DNA of 64,000 bases. Origin: Antarctobacter heliothermus. GTDB lineage: Bacteria > Pseudomonadota > Alphaproteobacteria > Rhodobacterales > Rhodobacteraceae. The position numbers were made by a program, and so were the translations under genes. The notes below the pieces were generated by a model. The model made no database searches. It saw only the letters and a program-made list of their open reading frames with translations, and was not told the origin of the DNA. Positions 35,979-44,956 of this stretch are shown piece after piece (position 1 is the first letter of the stretch; each line of letters starts with the position of its first letter). The stretch spans positions 1-64,000 of the forward strand of contig NZ_FZON01000005.1 in NCBI RefSeq assembly GCF_900188425.1, given 5' to 3'.

Positions 35979-37160
35979 ATGGCCAGACCCACAGCGGACC
36001 CACGTCCGACGTCCAAATATGACAGGCACCTGTCTCAGCGGCTTGACCAGATAGAGGAGGTTCTGGCGCAACTCTCTGCGCAAAACGGTGGCGGGCCGGG
36101 CGGGCAAAACCCCGGCGATGCGGCGCATCTGGGGCAATGCGACATGCCCAAGGTGCCGGAACGGGTGCTGGGCCCCGGCGTGTCGGACGAACGCGCCAGC
36201 CTGATCCGTTATGTTGACCGCAAATGGGTCAACGGCACCACCCTGCGCTATTTCCTGTTCGATGACGGTCCCTTTGCCGGGGATGCGTTCAACATGGACA
36301 AGGTGCGCGAGGGGTTCCAGATCTGGGCCGATGTGGGCATCGGGCTGAATTTCGAGGAAACCGAAGATATTGACGAGGCCGAGGTGCGGATCGGCTTTCA
36401 ACCCGGCGGGTCGTGGTCCTATGTAGGGCGCGACGTGATCGACATTCCCGGCCAGAACGAGCGCACGATGAACATCGGCTGGGATCTGCGCAACGACCCG
36501 CGCGGCGTTGATACGGCGGTGCATGAGATCGGCCATACGCTGGGCTTTCCGCATGAACACCAGAACCCGTTTTCCGGCATCGTCTGGGACGAGGACGCGG
36601 TCTATGCCTATTTCGCCGGGCCGCCGAACAGTTGGAGTCGGGAGCAGACCTTTCACAATGTGCTGCGCAAGCTGACATCTGCCGATGTGGAAGGGTCGGA
36701 GTGGGACCCGGATTCCGTCATGCACTATGGGTTTGGTCCCGGGCTGATCCTGGAGCCGGATGAATACCGCACCGGGTTGCGGCCCGAACTGGGGCTGAGC
36801 GATACGGACAAGGCCGAGGTGAAAAAGTTCTACCCCAAGGCAGAGGCAGAAAAGACCACGCTGCTGGAGCCGTTCAAATCGGCGGTTCTGGACATGATGC
36901 CCGCCGATCAGGTCAATTTCCTGCTGCAACCGACGGCGACGCGGGACTACACCATCCGCTCTTTCGGTCGGGCCGACATGCTGATGGTCCTGTTCCGCAA
37001 GGACGGCGAGACGGCGCGTTTCATGGCCGGATCGGACGACGCCGGCACAGAGGACAACGCGGAAATCACCATCCGCCTGTTGCAGGGGGAAGAGTACATC
37101 CTGCGCGTGCGCATGATGTCCCATTTCGGCAGCGGCCGGGTGGCGGTGATGTACTGGTAG
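35979..37160 (+). CDS. Astacin-like (M12A) zinc metalloprotease without signal peptide
   Basis: A 393-residue metzincin. The zinc motif HEIGHTLGFPHEH begins at residue 182 (ligands H182, H186, H192; catalytic E183), followed by the Met-turn SVMHYGF with M248 and Y250. The N-terminus is polar with a QRLDQIEEVLAQL helix and a Gly-rich linker, and no signal peptide is present, so export by a non-Sec route or cytosolic activity is implied. The C-terminal ~100 residues form a beta-rich domain like pre-peptidase C-terminal domains (YTIRSFGRADMLMVLF...YILRVRM). Stands alone between rluE and hemF. Confidence 0.85.
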   Translation: MARPTADPRPTSKYDRHLSQRLDQIEEVLAQLSAQNGGGPGGQNPGDAAHLGQCDMPKVPERVLGPGVSDERASLIRYVDRKWVNGTTLRYFLFDDGPFAGDAFNMDKVREGFQIWADVGIGLNFEETEDIDEAEVRIGFQPGGSWSYVGRDVIDIPGQNERTMNIGWDLRNDPRGVDTAVHEIGHTLGFPHEHQNPFSGIVWDEDAVYAYFAGPPNSWSREQTFHNVLRKLTSADVEGSEWDPDSVMHYGFGPGLILEPDEYRTGLRPELGLSDTDKAEVKKFYPKAEAEKTTLLEPFKSAVLDMMPADQVNFLLQPTATRDYTIRSFGRADMLMVLFRKDGETARFMAGSDDAGTEDNAEITIRLLQGEEYILRVRMMSHFGSGRVAVMYW

Positions 37161-37167
37161 GGGGCGC

Positions 37168-38049
37168 CTAGACCCACTTTGCCAGCGGCGGCAGGCTCAT
37201 CAATACGGCGTTTGCGTCGTGGCCTGTCGCCAGACCAAACTTGGTGCCCCGGTCGTAGACAAGGTTGTATTCCGCATACAGGCCGCGATGGACCAGCTGC
37301 GTGTCCTTGTCCGCATCGGTGAACTCCTGCGTGCGGCGCTGTTCCACCAGAGGCAGATAGGCGGGCAGAAAGGCACGGCCAATGTCCTGGGTCAGGGCAA
37401 AATCCGCCTCCCAATCGCCGGTGTTGCGGTCGTCCATGAAGATGCCGCCGACGCCGCGCGCCCGGTGGCGGTGGGGGATGTAGAAATACTCATCCGCCCA
37501 AGCCTTGAGTTCCGGGTACAGAGTATCGCCATGCGGGTCCAGATGCGCCTTTTGGGTGGCGTGGAAATGCGCGGTGTCCGCGTCGTATTCGATGCAGGGG
37601 TTCAGATCCGACCCGCCGCCGAACCACCAGGCGCCGGGGGTCCAGAACATGCGGGTGTTCATGTGGACGGCAGGGGCGTGCGGGTTCTGCATATGCGCCA
37701 CAAGGCTGATGCCAGAGGCCCAGAAACGCGGGTCGCTGTCCATGCCCGGAACGCCGCGCGCGGCCATCGCCTTTTGCGCAGCGTCGCCCAGCGTGCCGTA
37801 GACGGTCGAGACGTTGACGCCAACCTTTTCGAACACCCGACCGCCGCGCATCACGCTCATCAAGCCACCGCCCGCGTCAGAGCCGTCATCCGAGGCGCGT
37901 TTGGTTTCCGTCACCTCGAATCGGCCCGGGGTCATGTCTGAAAAGGGGTCGTTGGCGTGGCTGTCCTCGAGCGTCTCAAAGGCGGTGACGATCTCATCGC
38001 GCAACTGGCGGAACCAGTCGCTTGTGCGGGTCTTTTCGGCGTCCATCAT
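37168..38049 (-). CDS. hemF: Oxygen-dependent coproporphyrinogen III oxidase
   Basis: A 293-residue enzyme of haem biosynthesis that converts coproporphyrinogen III to protoporphyrinogen IX using O2. Signatures are GVNVSTVYG, FWASGISLVAHMQNPHAPAVHMNTRMF, WWFGGGSDLNP and RGVGGIFMDD, then the C-terminal YAEYNLVYDRGTKFGL. ATG 38049 has GGAGG 7 bases upstream. hemC and hemE lie ~10 kb away, so the pathway genes are scattered in the usual way for this group. Confidence 0.95.
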   Translation of the reverse strand: MMDAEKTRTSDWFRQLRDEIVTAFETLEDSHANDPFSDMTPGRFEVTETKRASDDGSDAGGGLMSVMRGGRVFEKVGVNVSTVYGTLGDAAQKAMAARGVPGMDSDPRFWASGISLVAHMQNPHAPAVHMNTRMFWTPGAWWFGGGSDLNPCIEYDADTAHFHATQKAHLDPHGDTLYPELKAWADEYFYIPHRHRARGVGGIFMDDRNTGDWEADFALTQDIGRAFLPAYLPLVEQRRTQEFTDADKDTQLVHRGLYAEYNLVYDRGTKFGLATGHDANAVLMSLPPLAKWV

Positions 38050-38090
38050 GCGGCGTCCTCCGTTTTGGGGATGTCTAGGGCGACGCCCGG

Positions 38091-38157
38091 CCCGGTTCAA
38101 GCGCCCGGTTCAAGCGCCCGGTTCAAGCGCCCGTGTCAGTGCGCCCGTGTCAGTGCG
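38091..38157. repeat. Minisatellite between hemF and an SDR gene
   Basis: Three perfect tandem copies of a 13-mer CCCGGTTCAAGCG (38091-38129) are followed by two perfect copies of a 14-mer CCCGTGTCAGTGCG (38130-38157). The last 14-mer overlaps the SDR stop codon (TGA at 38150-38152). Copy number is likely variable. Confidence 0.85.
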
Positions 38158-38950
38158 CCGGGGCGGCCACCGGGTCCAGCAGGGTACGCCCGCCGTCCAC
38201 GGTCATGATCTGGCCGGTGACGAATCCTGCGCCTTCGCAGGACAGGAACTGCACCGACTCGGCCAGTTCACGCGGGGCCGCGATCCGGCCCAGCGGGGTG
38301 TGATCCTCAATGTCGGAGCGGTAACTCTTGTGCTCGCGCAGCGTGTCCTTGAGGCTGGCGGACATGACAGAGCCAAAGGCCACCGCATTGACGCGGATGC
38401 GGTGCGGGGCCAGCGCCACCGCCATCGAGCGGGTCATCTGGTCCAGCGCGGCGCAGGACACCGAATAGCCCAGCAGTTCCGGGTGGGTGCGGCGGGCGGC
38501 GATGGACGACAGGTTGACGATGGCGCCCACCTGCCCCTCTTCCTGTCCCTCGGCCTGTTTGATCATGCGGCGCGCGACCAGCTGCGTCATGCGATAGGCG
38601 GTTGTCAGGTTTTGCGACAACAGCTGTTCGACGGTGTCATCCTCAAGGTCCAGCGGATCAGAGGTCAGCAGTTGCCGCGATCCGTTGATCAGGATGTCGA
38701 CCCGGTCAAAGGCGTCCAGCGTGGCCGACAGCAGGTTGGCCATGGTCAGACGCTCACGCAGGTCGCCGGCGAAATAGCGGAGCGTGCTGTCCTCGGACGT
38801 GTCGCCGCATTCCTTCATCAACTGAGGCTCGTCCATATCGGCGAGCATGACGTTGGCCCCCTTATTGGCAAAGTGCCGGGCGATGGCCAGTCCCACGCCG
38901 TTGGCGGCGCCGGTGACGATGGCGGTCTTGCCTTGGATGGAGAAACTCAT
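38150..38950 (-). CDS. SDR-family oxidoreductase-like protein lacking catalytic lysine
   Basis: A 266-residue Rossmann protein with the cofactor motif TGAANGVG (13-20), ADMD for NAD preference, the IVNLSSIAA serine (148-149) and tyrosine 162. The YXXXK motif reads YSVSC, so the catalytic lysine (position 166) is cysteine. The usual NNAG is INGSR at 89-92. The C-terminal FVTGQIMTVDGGRTL is normal. NAD(H) binding is likely, but classical dehydrogenase chemistry is doubtful. It lies 39 bases after the methyltransferase gene. Confidence 0.82.
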   Translation of the reverse strand: MSFSIQGKTAIVTGAANGVGLAIARHFANKGANVMLADMDEPQLMKECGDTSEDSTLRYFAGDLRERLTMANLLSATLDAFDRVDILINGSRQLLTSDPLDLEDDTVEQLLSQNLTTAYRMTQLVARRMIKQAEGQEEGQVGAIVNLSSIAARRTHPELLGYSVSCAALDQMTRSMAVALAPHRIRVNAVAFGSVMSASLKDTLREHKSYRSDIEDHTPLGRIAAPRELAESVQFLSCEGAGFVTGQIMTVDGGRTLLDPVAAPAH

Positions 38951-38989
38951 GTGTGCCTCGTTGGGGTTGTCCGGCCAATCAGGCCGGGT

Positions 38990-39979
38990 TCAGCGCCGCT
39001 GGCGCGTCGGTTTGGCGGCATGAAGGATCTTGAAACGGGTGTCGCCGCCGATCTCGGAGGTTTCGCGGAACGTCTCGCCAAGGGCGGTTTCATAGGGCAG
39101 GTGGCGATTGGCAACAAGCCAGAGCCGCCCATGCGGGGCCAGCATCCGCGCGGCGGCAGTGACAAAGGCGCGCCCGATCTGCGGGTCTGCCTTGCGGCCC
39201 TGATGAAAGGGCGGGTTCATGATGACACCGTCCAGCGCCGCGGGCGGGGTCCAGTCGGTGGCATCGGCCCAGTGAAACGCGGCGCGCGGGTCGGTGACAT
39301 TCTCGCGGGCGCAGTCCAGCGCGGTCTTGTCCGCCTCGACCAGATGAAGTTCGGTGAGGCCGGGACGGGTGAGCGCTGCGCGCGACAGCCAGCCCCAGCC
39401 AGCACCCAGATCGGCAAAGCGGCCCTTGAGCGTGTCGGGCAGGGCGGCGGCCAGCGCCTGCGAGGCCGGGTCCGGGCCGTCGGCGGAAAACACGCCGGGC
39501 GCGGTCAGATCGCCCGACGGCAGGCGCGCGGGGGCGTGGTGCCAGTCAGACAGGTCCACACCGCCCTGAAACCACAGGCATTTGCCATGCGCCTTGGAGA
39601 CCTGACCAAGAAGGGGCAGGCGGGCGCGCAGCGCCTTGGCGATGGATTCGATCCCGTCCGTCTTGGCCCCGTCGACAATGACCAGCCCGTCCGGCGTCAG
39701 CGCGCTGGCCTGAGCGATGCGGAGTTCGGCCAGATTGCGCGCGCGGGGCAGGGTGACGACAACGGCGGCGTAGGGCCCAACGACATCGGTCCGGGTGGTC
39801 ACACCGCGACGTTGCCAGGCGGCATGATCGGGGAAAAAGCCTTGGATGACCTCGACGCGCGAGGGATCAAGCGCATCAAGGAGGGCATCGCCCGGCGCAC
39901 CGAACAGGGCAATGGTCCCGCTGTCCGGCAGGACAAGGCCACCGGTGGCAAGGGCGTAAGAGAGGCGATCTGCTGACAT
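38990..39979 (-). CDS. RsmC-like class I SAM methyltransferase
   Basis: A 329-residue protein with a degenerate N-terminal half and a C-terminal methyltransferase domain. SAM-binding sequence GRFADLGAGWGWLSRAAL is at ~200, and the catalytic motif VIMNPPFHQGRKAD is typical of guanine-N2 rRNA methyltransferases such as RsmC (16S G1207). It starts 21 bases after clpS on the same strand. RsmC is the best assignment; a related RlmG-type activity is possible. Confidence 0.82.
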   Translation of the reverse strand: MSADRLSYALATGGLVLPDSGTIALFGAPGDALLDALDPSRVEVIQGFFPDHAAWQRRGVTTRTDVVGPYAAVVVTLPRARNLAELRIAQASALTPDGLVIVDGAKTDGIESIAKALRARLPLLGQVSKAHGKCLWFQGGVDLSDWHHAPARLPSGDLTAPGVFSADGPDPASQALAAALPDTLKGRFADLGAGWGWLSRAALTRPGLTELHLVEADKTALDCARENVTDPRAAFHWADATDWTPPAALDGVIMNPPFHQGRKADPQIGRAFVTAAARMLAPHGRLWLVANRHLPYETALGETFRETSEIGGDTRFKILHAAKPTRQRR

Positions 39980-40000
39980 GGGGCGGAACGGCGCGGGCGC

Positions 40001-40327
40001 CTATTCCTTCTCCATTGTGCATTGCAGGGGGTGCTGGTGGCGGCGGGCGAAATCCATCACCTGTCCCACCTTGGTCTCTGCGATCTCATGGCTGAAGACA
40101 CCGACCACGGCGACGCCTTTCTTGTGGACCGTCAACATGACCTCAAACGCCTGTGCGTGGGTCATGCCGAAAAACCGTTCCAGCACATGCACGACAAATT
40201 CCATTGGCGTGTAGTCGTCATTCAGCAGCAGCACTTTGTACAGCGGCGGGCGTTTTGTCTTGGGCTTGGTCTGGACGGCCACGCCGACATCGTCCTCGCC
40301 GTCAGTGGGCGGGGTGTCCGTCATCAT
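40001..40327 (-). CDS. clpS: ClpS, adaptor of the ClpAP protease
   Basis: A 108-residue N-degron adaptor. It has a flexible acidic N-terminus, then [30 protein letters not shown] with the N-end-rule pocket residues (NDD), and the C-terminal [21 protein letters not shown]. It delivers proteins with bulky N-terminal residues to ClpA. Starts at ATG 40327, 40324 and 40357 are all in frame without a decisive ribosome site. No clpA is adjacent in the window. Confidence 0.9.
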   Translation of the reverse strand: MMTDTPPTDGEDDVGVAVQTKPKTKRPPLYKVLLLNDDYTPMEFVVHVLERFFGMTHAQAFEVMLTVHKKGVAVVGVFSHEIAETKVGQVMDFARRHQHPLQCTMEKE

Positions 40328-40449
40328 GAACGTCCGTGTGATGGAGGCGTCTGTCATCGAACCGTTCGCGCATTGGGTTTCCAGGTACGGCCTCTTTATA
40401 TAGGCTAAGGCGTGTTGCCGAAAAGGGGGCCGTTGGGGCTGAATACAGG

Positions 40450-41148
40450 ATGGCGGGAAAACTGCAAACAATCGGATTCGATGCCGACGATACCCTGTGG
40501 CACAACGAACGCTTTTTCGTGCTGACTCAGGACCGTTTCGCAGATCTGCTGCGTGACTACGCAGAGCGCGACCATTTGGCCGACCGGCTGATCGAATCGG
40601 AGCGGCGCAATATCGGCCACTATGGATTCGGTGTAAAAGGTTTTGTCCTGTCGATGATCGAGACAGCCATCGAGGTGACAGAGGGGCGCGTGCCGGCCTC
40701 TGTCATATCAGAGCTGATGGCGGCGGGGCGTGAGATGCTGGCCCACCCGATCGAGCTGTTGCCCCATGCCCGTGAGGCGGTCGAGACGGTGGCCGGCACG
40801 CACCGCGTGGTCCTGATCACCAAGGGCGACCTGCTGCACCAGGAACGCAAACTGGCGCAATCCGGTTTGGGAGAGCTGTTTGACGCGGTCGAGATCGTGT
40901 CGGACAAGCAGCCGGACACCTATGCGCGCATCTTCGCAACAACGCCGGGCGGGGCCAGCGCGGCGATGATGGTCGGAAATTCGATGAAATCGGATGTGGT
41001 TCCGGCCATCGCTGCGGGCGCGTGGGGCGTACATGTGCCGCATGATCTGGCCTGGGCGCTGGAACACGCCGACGCCCCCGAAACACCGCGCTTTCGCACC
41101 GTTGCGGATCTGGGTGATCTGCCGGACCTTGTGGCCGAGATCGGCTGA
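40450..41148 (+). CDS. HAD-superfamily hydrolase
   Basis: A 232-residue phosphatase-like protein. HAD motif I is [12 protein letters not shown] (nucleophile D10, acid D12), motif II is VVLITKGD, the motif III lysine is around [12 protein letters not shown], and motif IV is [18 protein letters not shown]. Similar to YjjG/phosphoglycolate-phosphatase-type HADs; the substrate is unknown. Divergent from clpS with a 122-base gap containing AT-rich promoter-like DNA (CTCTTTATATAGG near 40391). Confidence 0.85.
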   Translation: MAGKLQTIGFDADDTLWHNERFFVLTQDRFADLLRDYAERDHLADRLIESERRNIGHYGFGVKGFVLSMIETAIEVTEGRVPASVISELMAAGREMLAHPIELLPHAREAVETVAGTHRVVLITKGDLLHQERKLAQSGLGELFDAVEIVSDKQPDTYARIFATTPGGASAAMMVGNSMKSDVVPAIAAGAWGVHVPHDLAWALEHADAPETPRFRTVADLGDLPDLVAEIG

Positions 41149-41312
41149 TCCCGCAGGACAGCCGAGTCGCCACATTCCTGCCTTAATTCGTCACAATCCC
41201 GCCGCATTGGACGGTCTAGGGGGCGGATCGGGGAAAATCGCAACATGTAGAAACGTGCCTGCAGTAAAACCATTAGAAATCAGTATATTGCCGCCTTCTC
41301 TTGAAGTCGCTC

Positions 41313-41333
41313 TCATGTTAACATGACCTTAAC
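41313..41333 (+). promoter_or_regulatory. CtrA-type binding site upstream of the carboxypeptidase gene
   Basis: TTAA (41318-41321), seven bases, then TTAAC (41329-41333) matches the alphaproteobacterial CtrA consensus TTAA-N7-TTAAC exactly. The left half overlaps a 14-bp perfect palindrome TCATGTTAACATGA (41313-41326). The site lies 85 bases upstream of the start codon. Control by CtrA is inference from the motif. Confidence 0.6.
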
Positions 41334-41417
41334 CACGGTGCTGGCAGAGTCGCATCGGGACAAAGAAAAGAACCCCAACCGAAAAATCGGGGGGACGAGG
41401 CAGAAAGGCAGTGAATC

Positions 41418-42938
41418 GTGACGGGACGTCGCAGGACTCCGGGCCATTTTGGCCTGCTCATCTTCATGTTTGTTTGGCTGATGGTACTCGTGCCTCTCAG
41501 CGTGGCCGCCGCACCCTATGCGGCCATGGTGATGGACGCGCGCAACGGCAAGGTTCTGCATGCGCAGAACGCCGATACCCGGCTGCATCCGGCCTCACTG
41601 ACCAAGATGATGACGCTCTATGTCGTCTTCGAGGCGGTGCAGAACGGCGAAATCACAATGGACACGCTGGTCACGGTGTCGCGCAAGGCCGCCTCTGAGG
41701 AGCCGTCAAAGCTGGGCTTGCGGCCGGGGCAGAAGATCAAGCTGCGTTACCTTGTGCGGGCGGCGGCGGTGAAATCCGCCAATGACGCCGCCACCGCGAT
41801 GGCCGAGGCGATCGAAGGCTCCGAAGCGGCCTTTGCCCGGCGGATGAATCGCACGGCGCAGGCCATGGGCATGACCCGCACCACCTTCAAAAACGCGCAC
41901 GGCCTGACCGAAAGCGGACACCTGTCCACGGCGCGCGACATGACGATCCTGGGACGGCATGTGATCTATGACTATCCGCAGTATTACAATCTGTTCTCAC
42001 GCAAGACGGCGGATGCCGGGGTGCGGCAGGTGTCGCACACCAATTCGCGGCTGCTGAATTCCTACAAGGGCGCGGATGGCATCAAGACCGGCTATACCCG
42101 CGCTGCGGGGTTCAACCTTGTGGCTTCAGCCGAGCGTGGCAAGGAACGTGTCATTGCAACCGTTTTTGGTGGCCGTTCGACCGCATCGCGCAATGCACGG
42201 GTCGAAGAGCTGCTGGACCTCGGGTTCAAGAAATCCCCGGCATGGGCCAACAATCGTGCGCCCAAGGCACCGCCCTATCTGGGCAAGGGGGCAGGCGCGG
42301 TTGTCGTGGCCAAGACATCGGACCCCGTCCCCGGAACGCGGGCCAAGTCGATCCGCGTCGCGTCGGCGGCGGTCACGCGCAGCCTGCGGCCGCAGGCCCG
42401 TCCCGGTAGCGTTGTCACACCCGGCATGGTGGCGCCGATTGTGGCGTCGGTGGGCAAGGACATCGAGCGGGAGCTACAAGAGATCGCCATGGTCTCTGAC
42501 ACGGCGCCAAGCCCGATCCCAGACGCGGCACCAGACCCCGTACCAGAGGCCATGGTGGTCAGCGCGGTCGCGCCGACCGCCTCCATCAAGCCGGTGCAGC
42601 GGCCCGTCGGCGTGGCCGCCGCCGCGGCGACACTGACGTTCAAGGATACCCCGACCCCGGCGCGCAAGGCCGAGGTGGTGACCCGTCTGTCGACCTCGGG
42701 CGGTCGGCATTGGGGCATCAATGTGGGCCGCTATCCCAGCGAATATGCCGCGCAAAAGATCCTGTTGCAGACCGCGCTTGCCGAAACCGCGTCGCTGGAT
42801 GGCGCGTCGCGCAAGGTGGTCCGGGGCAAGACGGGCTTTGACGCCAACTTTATGGGAATGACCCGGGACAGCGCCGAACTGGCCTGTCGGCGGCTTCAGG
42901 CGCGCCAGATCACCTGTTTCATGGTTGGACCGGGCTGA
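41418..42938 (+). CDS. D-alanyl-D-alanine carboxypeptidase with C-terminal SPOR domain
   Basis: A 506-residue penicillin-binding protein (peptidase S11). It has an N-terminal signal/anchor (~10-32), catalytic SLTK at 60-63, SAN (~120) and KTG (~222). A Pro/Ala-rich linker follows, and then a SPOR domain (~425-505; HWGINVGRYPSEYAAQK) that binds denuded septal glycan. It trims peptidoglycan pentapeptides in the periplasm; the SPOR domain suggests recruitment to the division site. It starts at GTG 41418 after AAAGGCAG. The upstream CtrA site fits cell-cycle control. Confidence 0.92.
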   Translation: MTGRRRTPGHFGLLIFMFVWLMVLVPLSVAAAPYAAMVMDARNGKVLHAQNADTRLHPASLTKMMTLYVVFEAVQNGEITMDTLVTVSRKAASEEPSKLGLRPGQKIKLRYLVRAAAVKSANDAATAMAEAIEGSEAAFARRMNRTAQAMGMTRTTFKNAHGLTESGHLSTARDMTILGRHVIYDYPQYYNLFSRKTADAGVRQVSHTNSRLLNSYKGADGIKTGYTRAAGFNLVASAERGKERVIATVFGGRSTASRNARVEELLDLGFKKSPAWANNRAPKAPPYLGKGAGAVVVAKTSDPVPGTRAKSIRVASAAVTRSLRPQARPGSVVTPGMVAPIVASVGKDIERELQEIAMVSDTAPSPIPDAAPDPVPEAMVVSAVAPTASIKPVQRPVGVAAAAATLTFKDTPTPARKAEVVTRLSTSGGRHWGINVGRYPSEYAAQKILLQTALAETASLDGASRKVVRGKTGFDANFMGMTRDSAELACRRLQARQITCFMVGPG

Positions 42939-42969
42939 GCCTGTACCGAGTGCATGACGTCAGACAACA

Positions 42970-42999
42970 CGGGCCCCCCTTTTTTCAAAGGCGGGCCCG
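42970..42999. terminator. Hairpin between convergent genes
   Basis: CGGGCCCCCCTTT (42970-42982) pairs with AAAGGCGGGCCCG (42987-42999) with one C-C mismatch, giving a 13-bp stem and a TTTC loop. It lies between the 3' ends of the carboxypeptidase and the alpha/beta hydrolase genes and probably ends both transcripts, although no long T-run follows. Confidence 0.6.
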
Positions 43000-43023
43000 G
43001 TTCTGTTACACGCGGCAAGGGTG

Positions 43024-44766
43024 TCAGCGAATGGCGAGCAGGATGCGTTCCAGCACGCTCATGACACGGTCCACCCGGGTCTGATCCGCCAGAAGGTCAA
43101 ACACCAGCAGGCGGATTTCGTCACTGGTGCGCAAATGTTTGGCCTGCGCGTTCGAGATCACCCCGATGAGGTCATTCGACGGGCAGATGCCTTCGCGGTA
43201 TTCCCAGACGGTGCCGTTGCGGGCGGCACGCGCCTGTAGCCCGCAGCGCCGTTCCGGCGGGACATCCTGCCAGAACAGGGTCATGATATCGACCAGCGCG
43301 GAACTGTCGTTGGAAAAATAGTTGTGCGCCAGCATGTCGTCGCCCAGCGAGGACATGTCGATGCTATCCAGAGCAGGATGCGCCAACAGGATGTCCCCGC
43401 CAATGCCTGCGCGCGGCGCGGATCCGTGCAGTTTGCCCGAGGACACCAGCGCCCAATCGGTCGACGAGGCGTACAGCGTCATGCGCTGCGCCAAGGGCGC
43501 GAAGGTGCCGGCCATCTCGCTGAAGAGATCGGCATCCACATCGGGTGCTGCAAACATCACCTGATCCAGAATCGGCGCATCACCGGGGCGCGCATCGCGC
43601 TTCAGCGCCATGATCTCCAGCGCATCAGTCAGGGCACGGTTGCCCATGGAATGCGCCACCACGTTGATCGACCGCGCGCCAGAGCGCAGCACCAGATCCT
43701 CCATGAACCGGGCCAGACGGCGCCCCGACAGCCGTACCACCGCCGCATCGGCGTTGTATCCGATGGTGGTATCGCGCGACGGCCATGAAAACAGCACCGG
43801 GACCGTGTCGTTGCCCATGTCATGGACCATCTGCGCAGTGCGTTGGGCGGCGTATTCAAAGCTGGTGTTGTAGCCGTGAATGAACAGCAGGAGATCGCGC
43901 TGATCCTCCTCGGCAAATTCGTCCTGCAACTTGCCAAAGAAGCTGTCCGGGTCCACCGGCTCGACCGATTTCAGCAGGACATGCTTGGACGGGGTGGCGC
44001 GAAACTCCAGTCGCCAGATCGACGGTTGCTCGACCTTGCCGGCCACGTGGCTGTCGGGAATGGTCACCGTGGCAATGCCCAGTTCCAGACGGTCGCCCCG
44101 GTCGCCGCCGTAAAAGCGGGCGGGGTGGGTTTCTCCGGTGCGGGCGCGGTCGGTGGCATAATAGACGTCCACCGCGTGAAACCCGCCATCGTCGGTCCCA
44201 AAGGCGGTTTCCAGCGATGGGCTGCCAAGCGCCTTCAGCGTGGCGCGTGCGTTTTCGGCGGCCTCGGCGTCACCCAACAGGTCGGCCAGGCGCACCAGTT
44301 CCGTGTAGAGGTCGATCAGCGCATCATCGCTGCGGCCGGTTTCCTGCTCGGCTGTAATCGCGGCCTCGATCATCGTGCGGGCCGAGGCCAGCGCGCCTTG
44401 CGCCTCATAGATCTGGGCGGCCTTGAGATAGGCGGGCACCGGGTCCTCACCCAGTTCGGTCCGGGCAAAGGCGCGGGTGCGCGCCAGATCGGCCCATGCG
44501 TCGCTGGCCTGAACATAGCCCAGCCCGTCCAGCAGCTCGGCGCGCAATTGCATGAGATCGACCAGAATCCGCATTTGCGGTGGCGTCCCCAGCACCAGCG
44601 GGTCGCGCATGGCGATGTCGACCTGTTGCAGCGCCTGGAACGGATCGCTTCCGGCCAGCGTGTCAAGCGCGACAACCCGGCTGATGTCCTGCGCCCGACC
44701 GGGCACCGGGATCACCGCCACGCAGGCGCAGATCGTGAAAAGGATGGATCGGGCCAGCAATGTCAT
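43024..44766 (-). CDS. Exported DUF900 alpha/beta hydrolase with helical N-terminal domain
   Basis: A 580-residue protein with a signal peptide (MTLLARSILFTICACVAVI..., cleavage near GRAQD); GAGGG precedes ATG 44766. Residues ~35-195 are helical repeats of TPR-like character. Residues ~230-480 form a DUF900 alpha/beta hydrolase: LFIHGYNTSFEYAAQRTAQ, FSWPS and the nucleophile elbow VAHSMGNRAL. It is predicted periplasmic, with an esterase or lipase-like activity of unknown substrate. Confidence 0.82.
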   Translation of the reverse strand: MTLLARSILFTICACVAVIPVPGRAQDISRVVALDTLAGSDPFQALQQVDIAMRDPLVLGTPPQMRILVDLMQLRAELLDGLGYVQASDAWADLARTRAFARTELGEDPVPAYLKAAQIYEAQGALASARTMIEAAITAEQETGRSDDALIDLYTELVRLADLLGDAEAAENARATLKALGSPSLETAFGTDDGGFHAVDVYYATDRARTGETHPARFYGGDRGDRLELGIATVTIPDSHVAGKVEQPSIWRLEFRATPSKHVLLKSVEPVDPDSFFGKLQDEFAEEDQRDLLLFIHGYNTSFEYAAQRTAQMVHDMGNDTVPVLFSWPSRDTTIGYNADAAVVRLSGRRLARFMEDLVLRSGARSINVVAHSMGNRALTDALEIMALKRDARPGDAPILDQVMFAAPDVDADLFSEMAGTFAPLAQRMTLYASSTDWALVSSGKLHGSAPRAGIGGDILLAHPALDSIDMSSLGDDMLAHNYFSNDSSALVDIMTLFWQDVPPERRCGLQARAARNGTVWEYREGICPSNDLIGVISNAQAKHLRTSDEIRLLVFDLLADQTRVDRVMSVLERILLAIR

Positions 44767-44894
44767 TGTTCCCTCGCAATATGGGAGATCTTCTAGGTGT
44801 CGAGTATGCGGCGTCGCGGCGTTTTTACAAAGTGGGGTATTCCGGGGCTTGCCGCGTTGCTTTGCCACCTATGCCCCACAACAGCGGTCCCGCA

Positions 44895-44928
44895 AACGAA
44901 AAACCCCCGCGGGCGGGCCGCAGGGGTT
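44895..44928 (-). terminator. Terminator of rpsU
   Basis: On the minus strand AACCCCTGCGG (44928-44918) pairs with CCGCGGGGGTT (44912-44902) with one G-T wobble, and TTTTT then continues past the stem. It lies 29 bases after the rpsU stop. Confidence 0.8.
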
Positions 44929-44956
44929 CGTATCTGACTAAAAGCGTTCGGTACGC

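Noticed and set aside
37814-39976. A 720-codon open frame antisense to hemF, the SDR and the methyltransferase
   Set aside because: It spans three well-supported minus-strand genes and has Gly/Arg/Gln-rich shadow composition.
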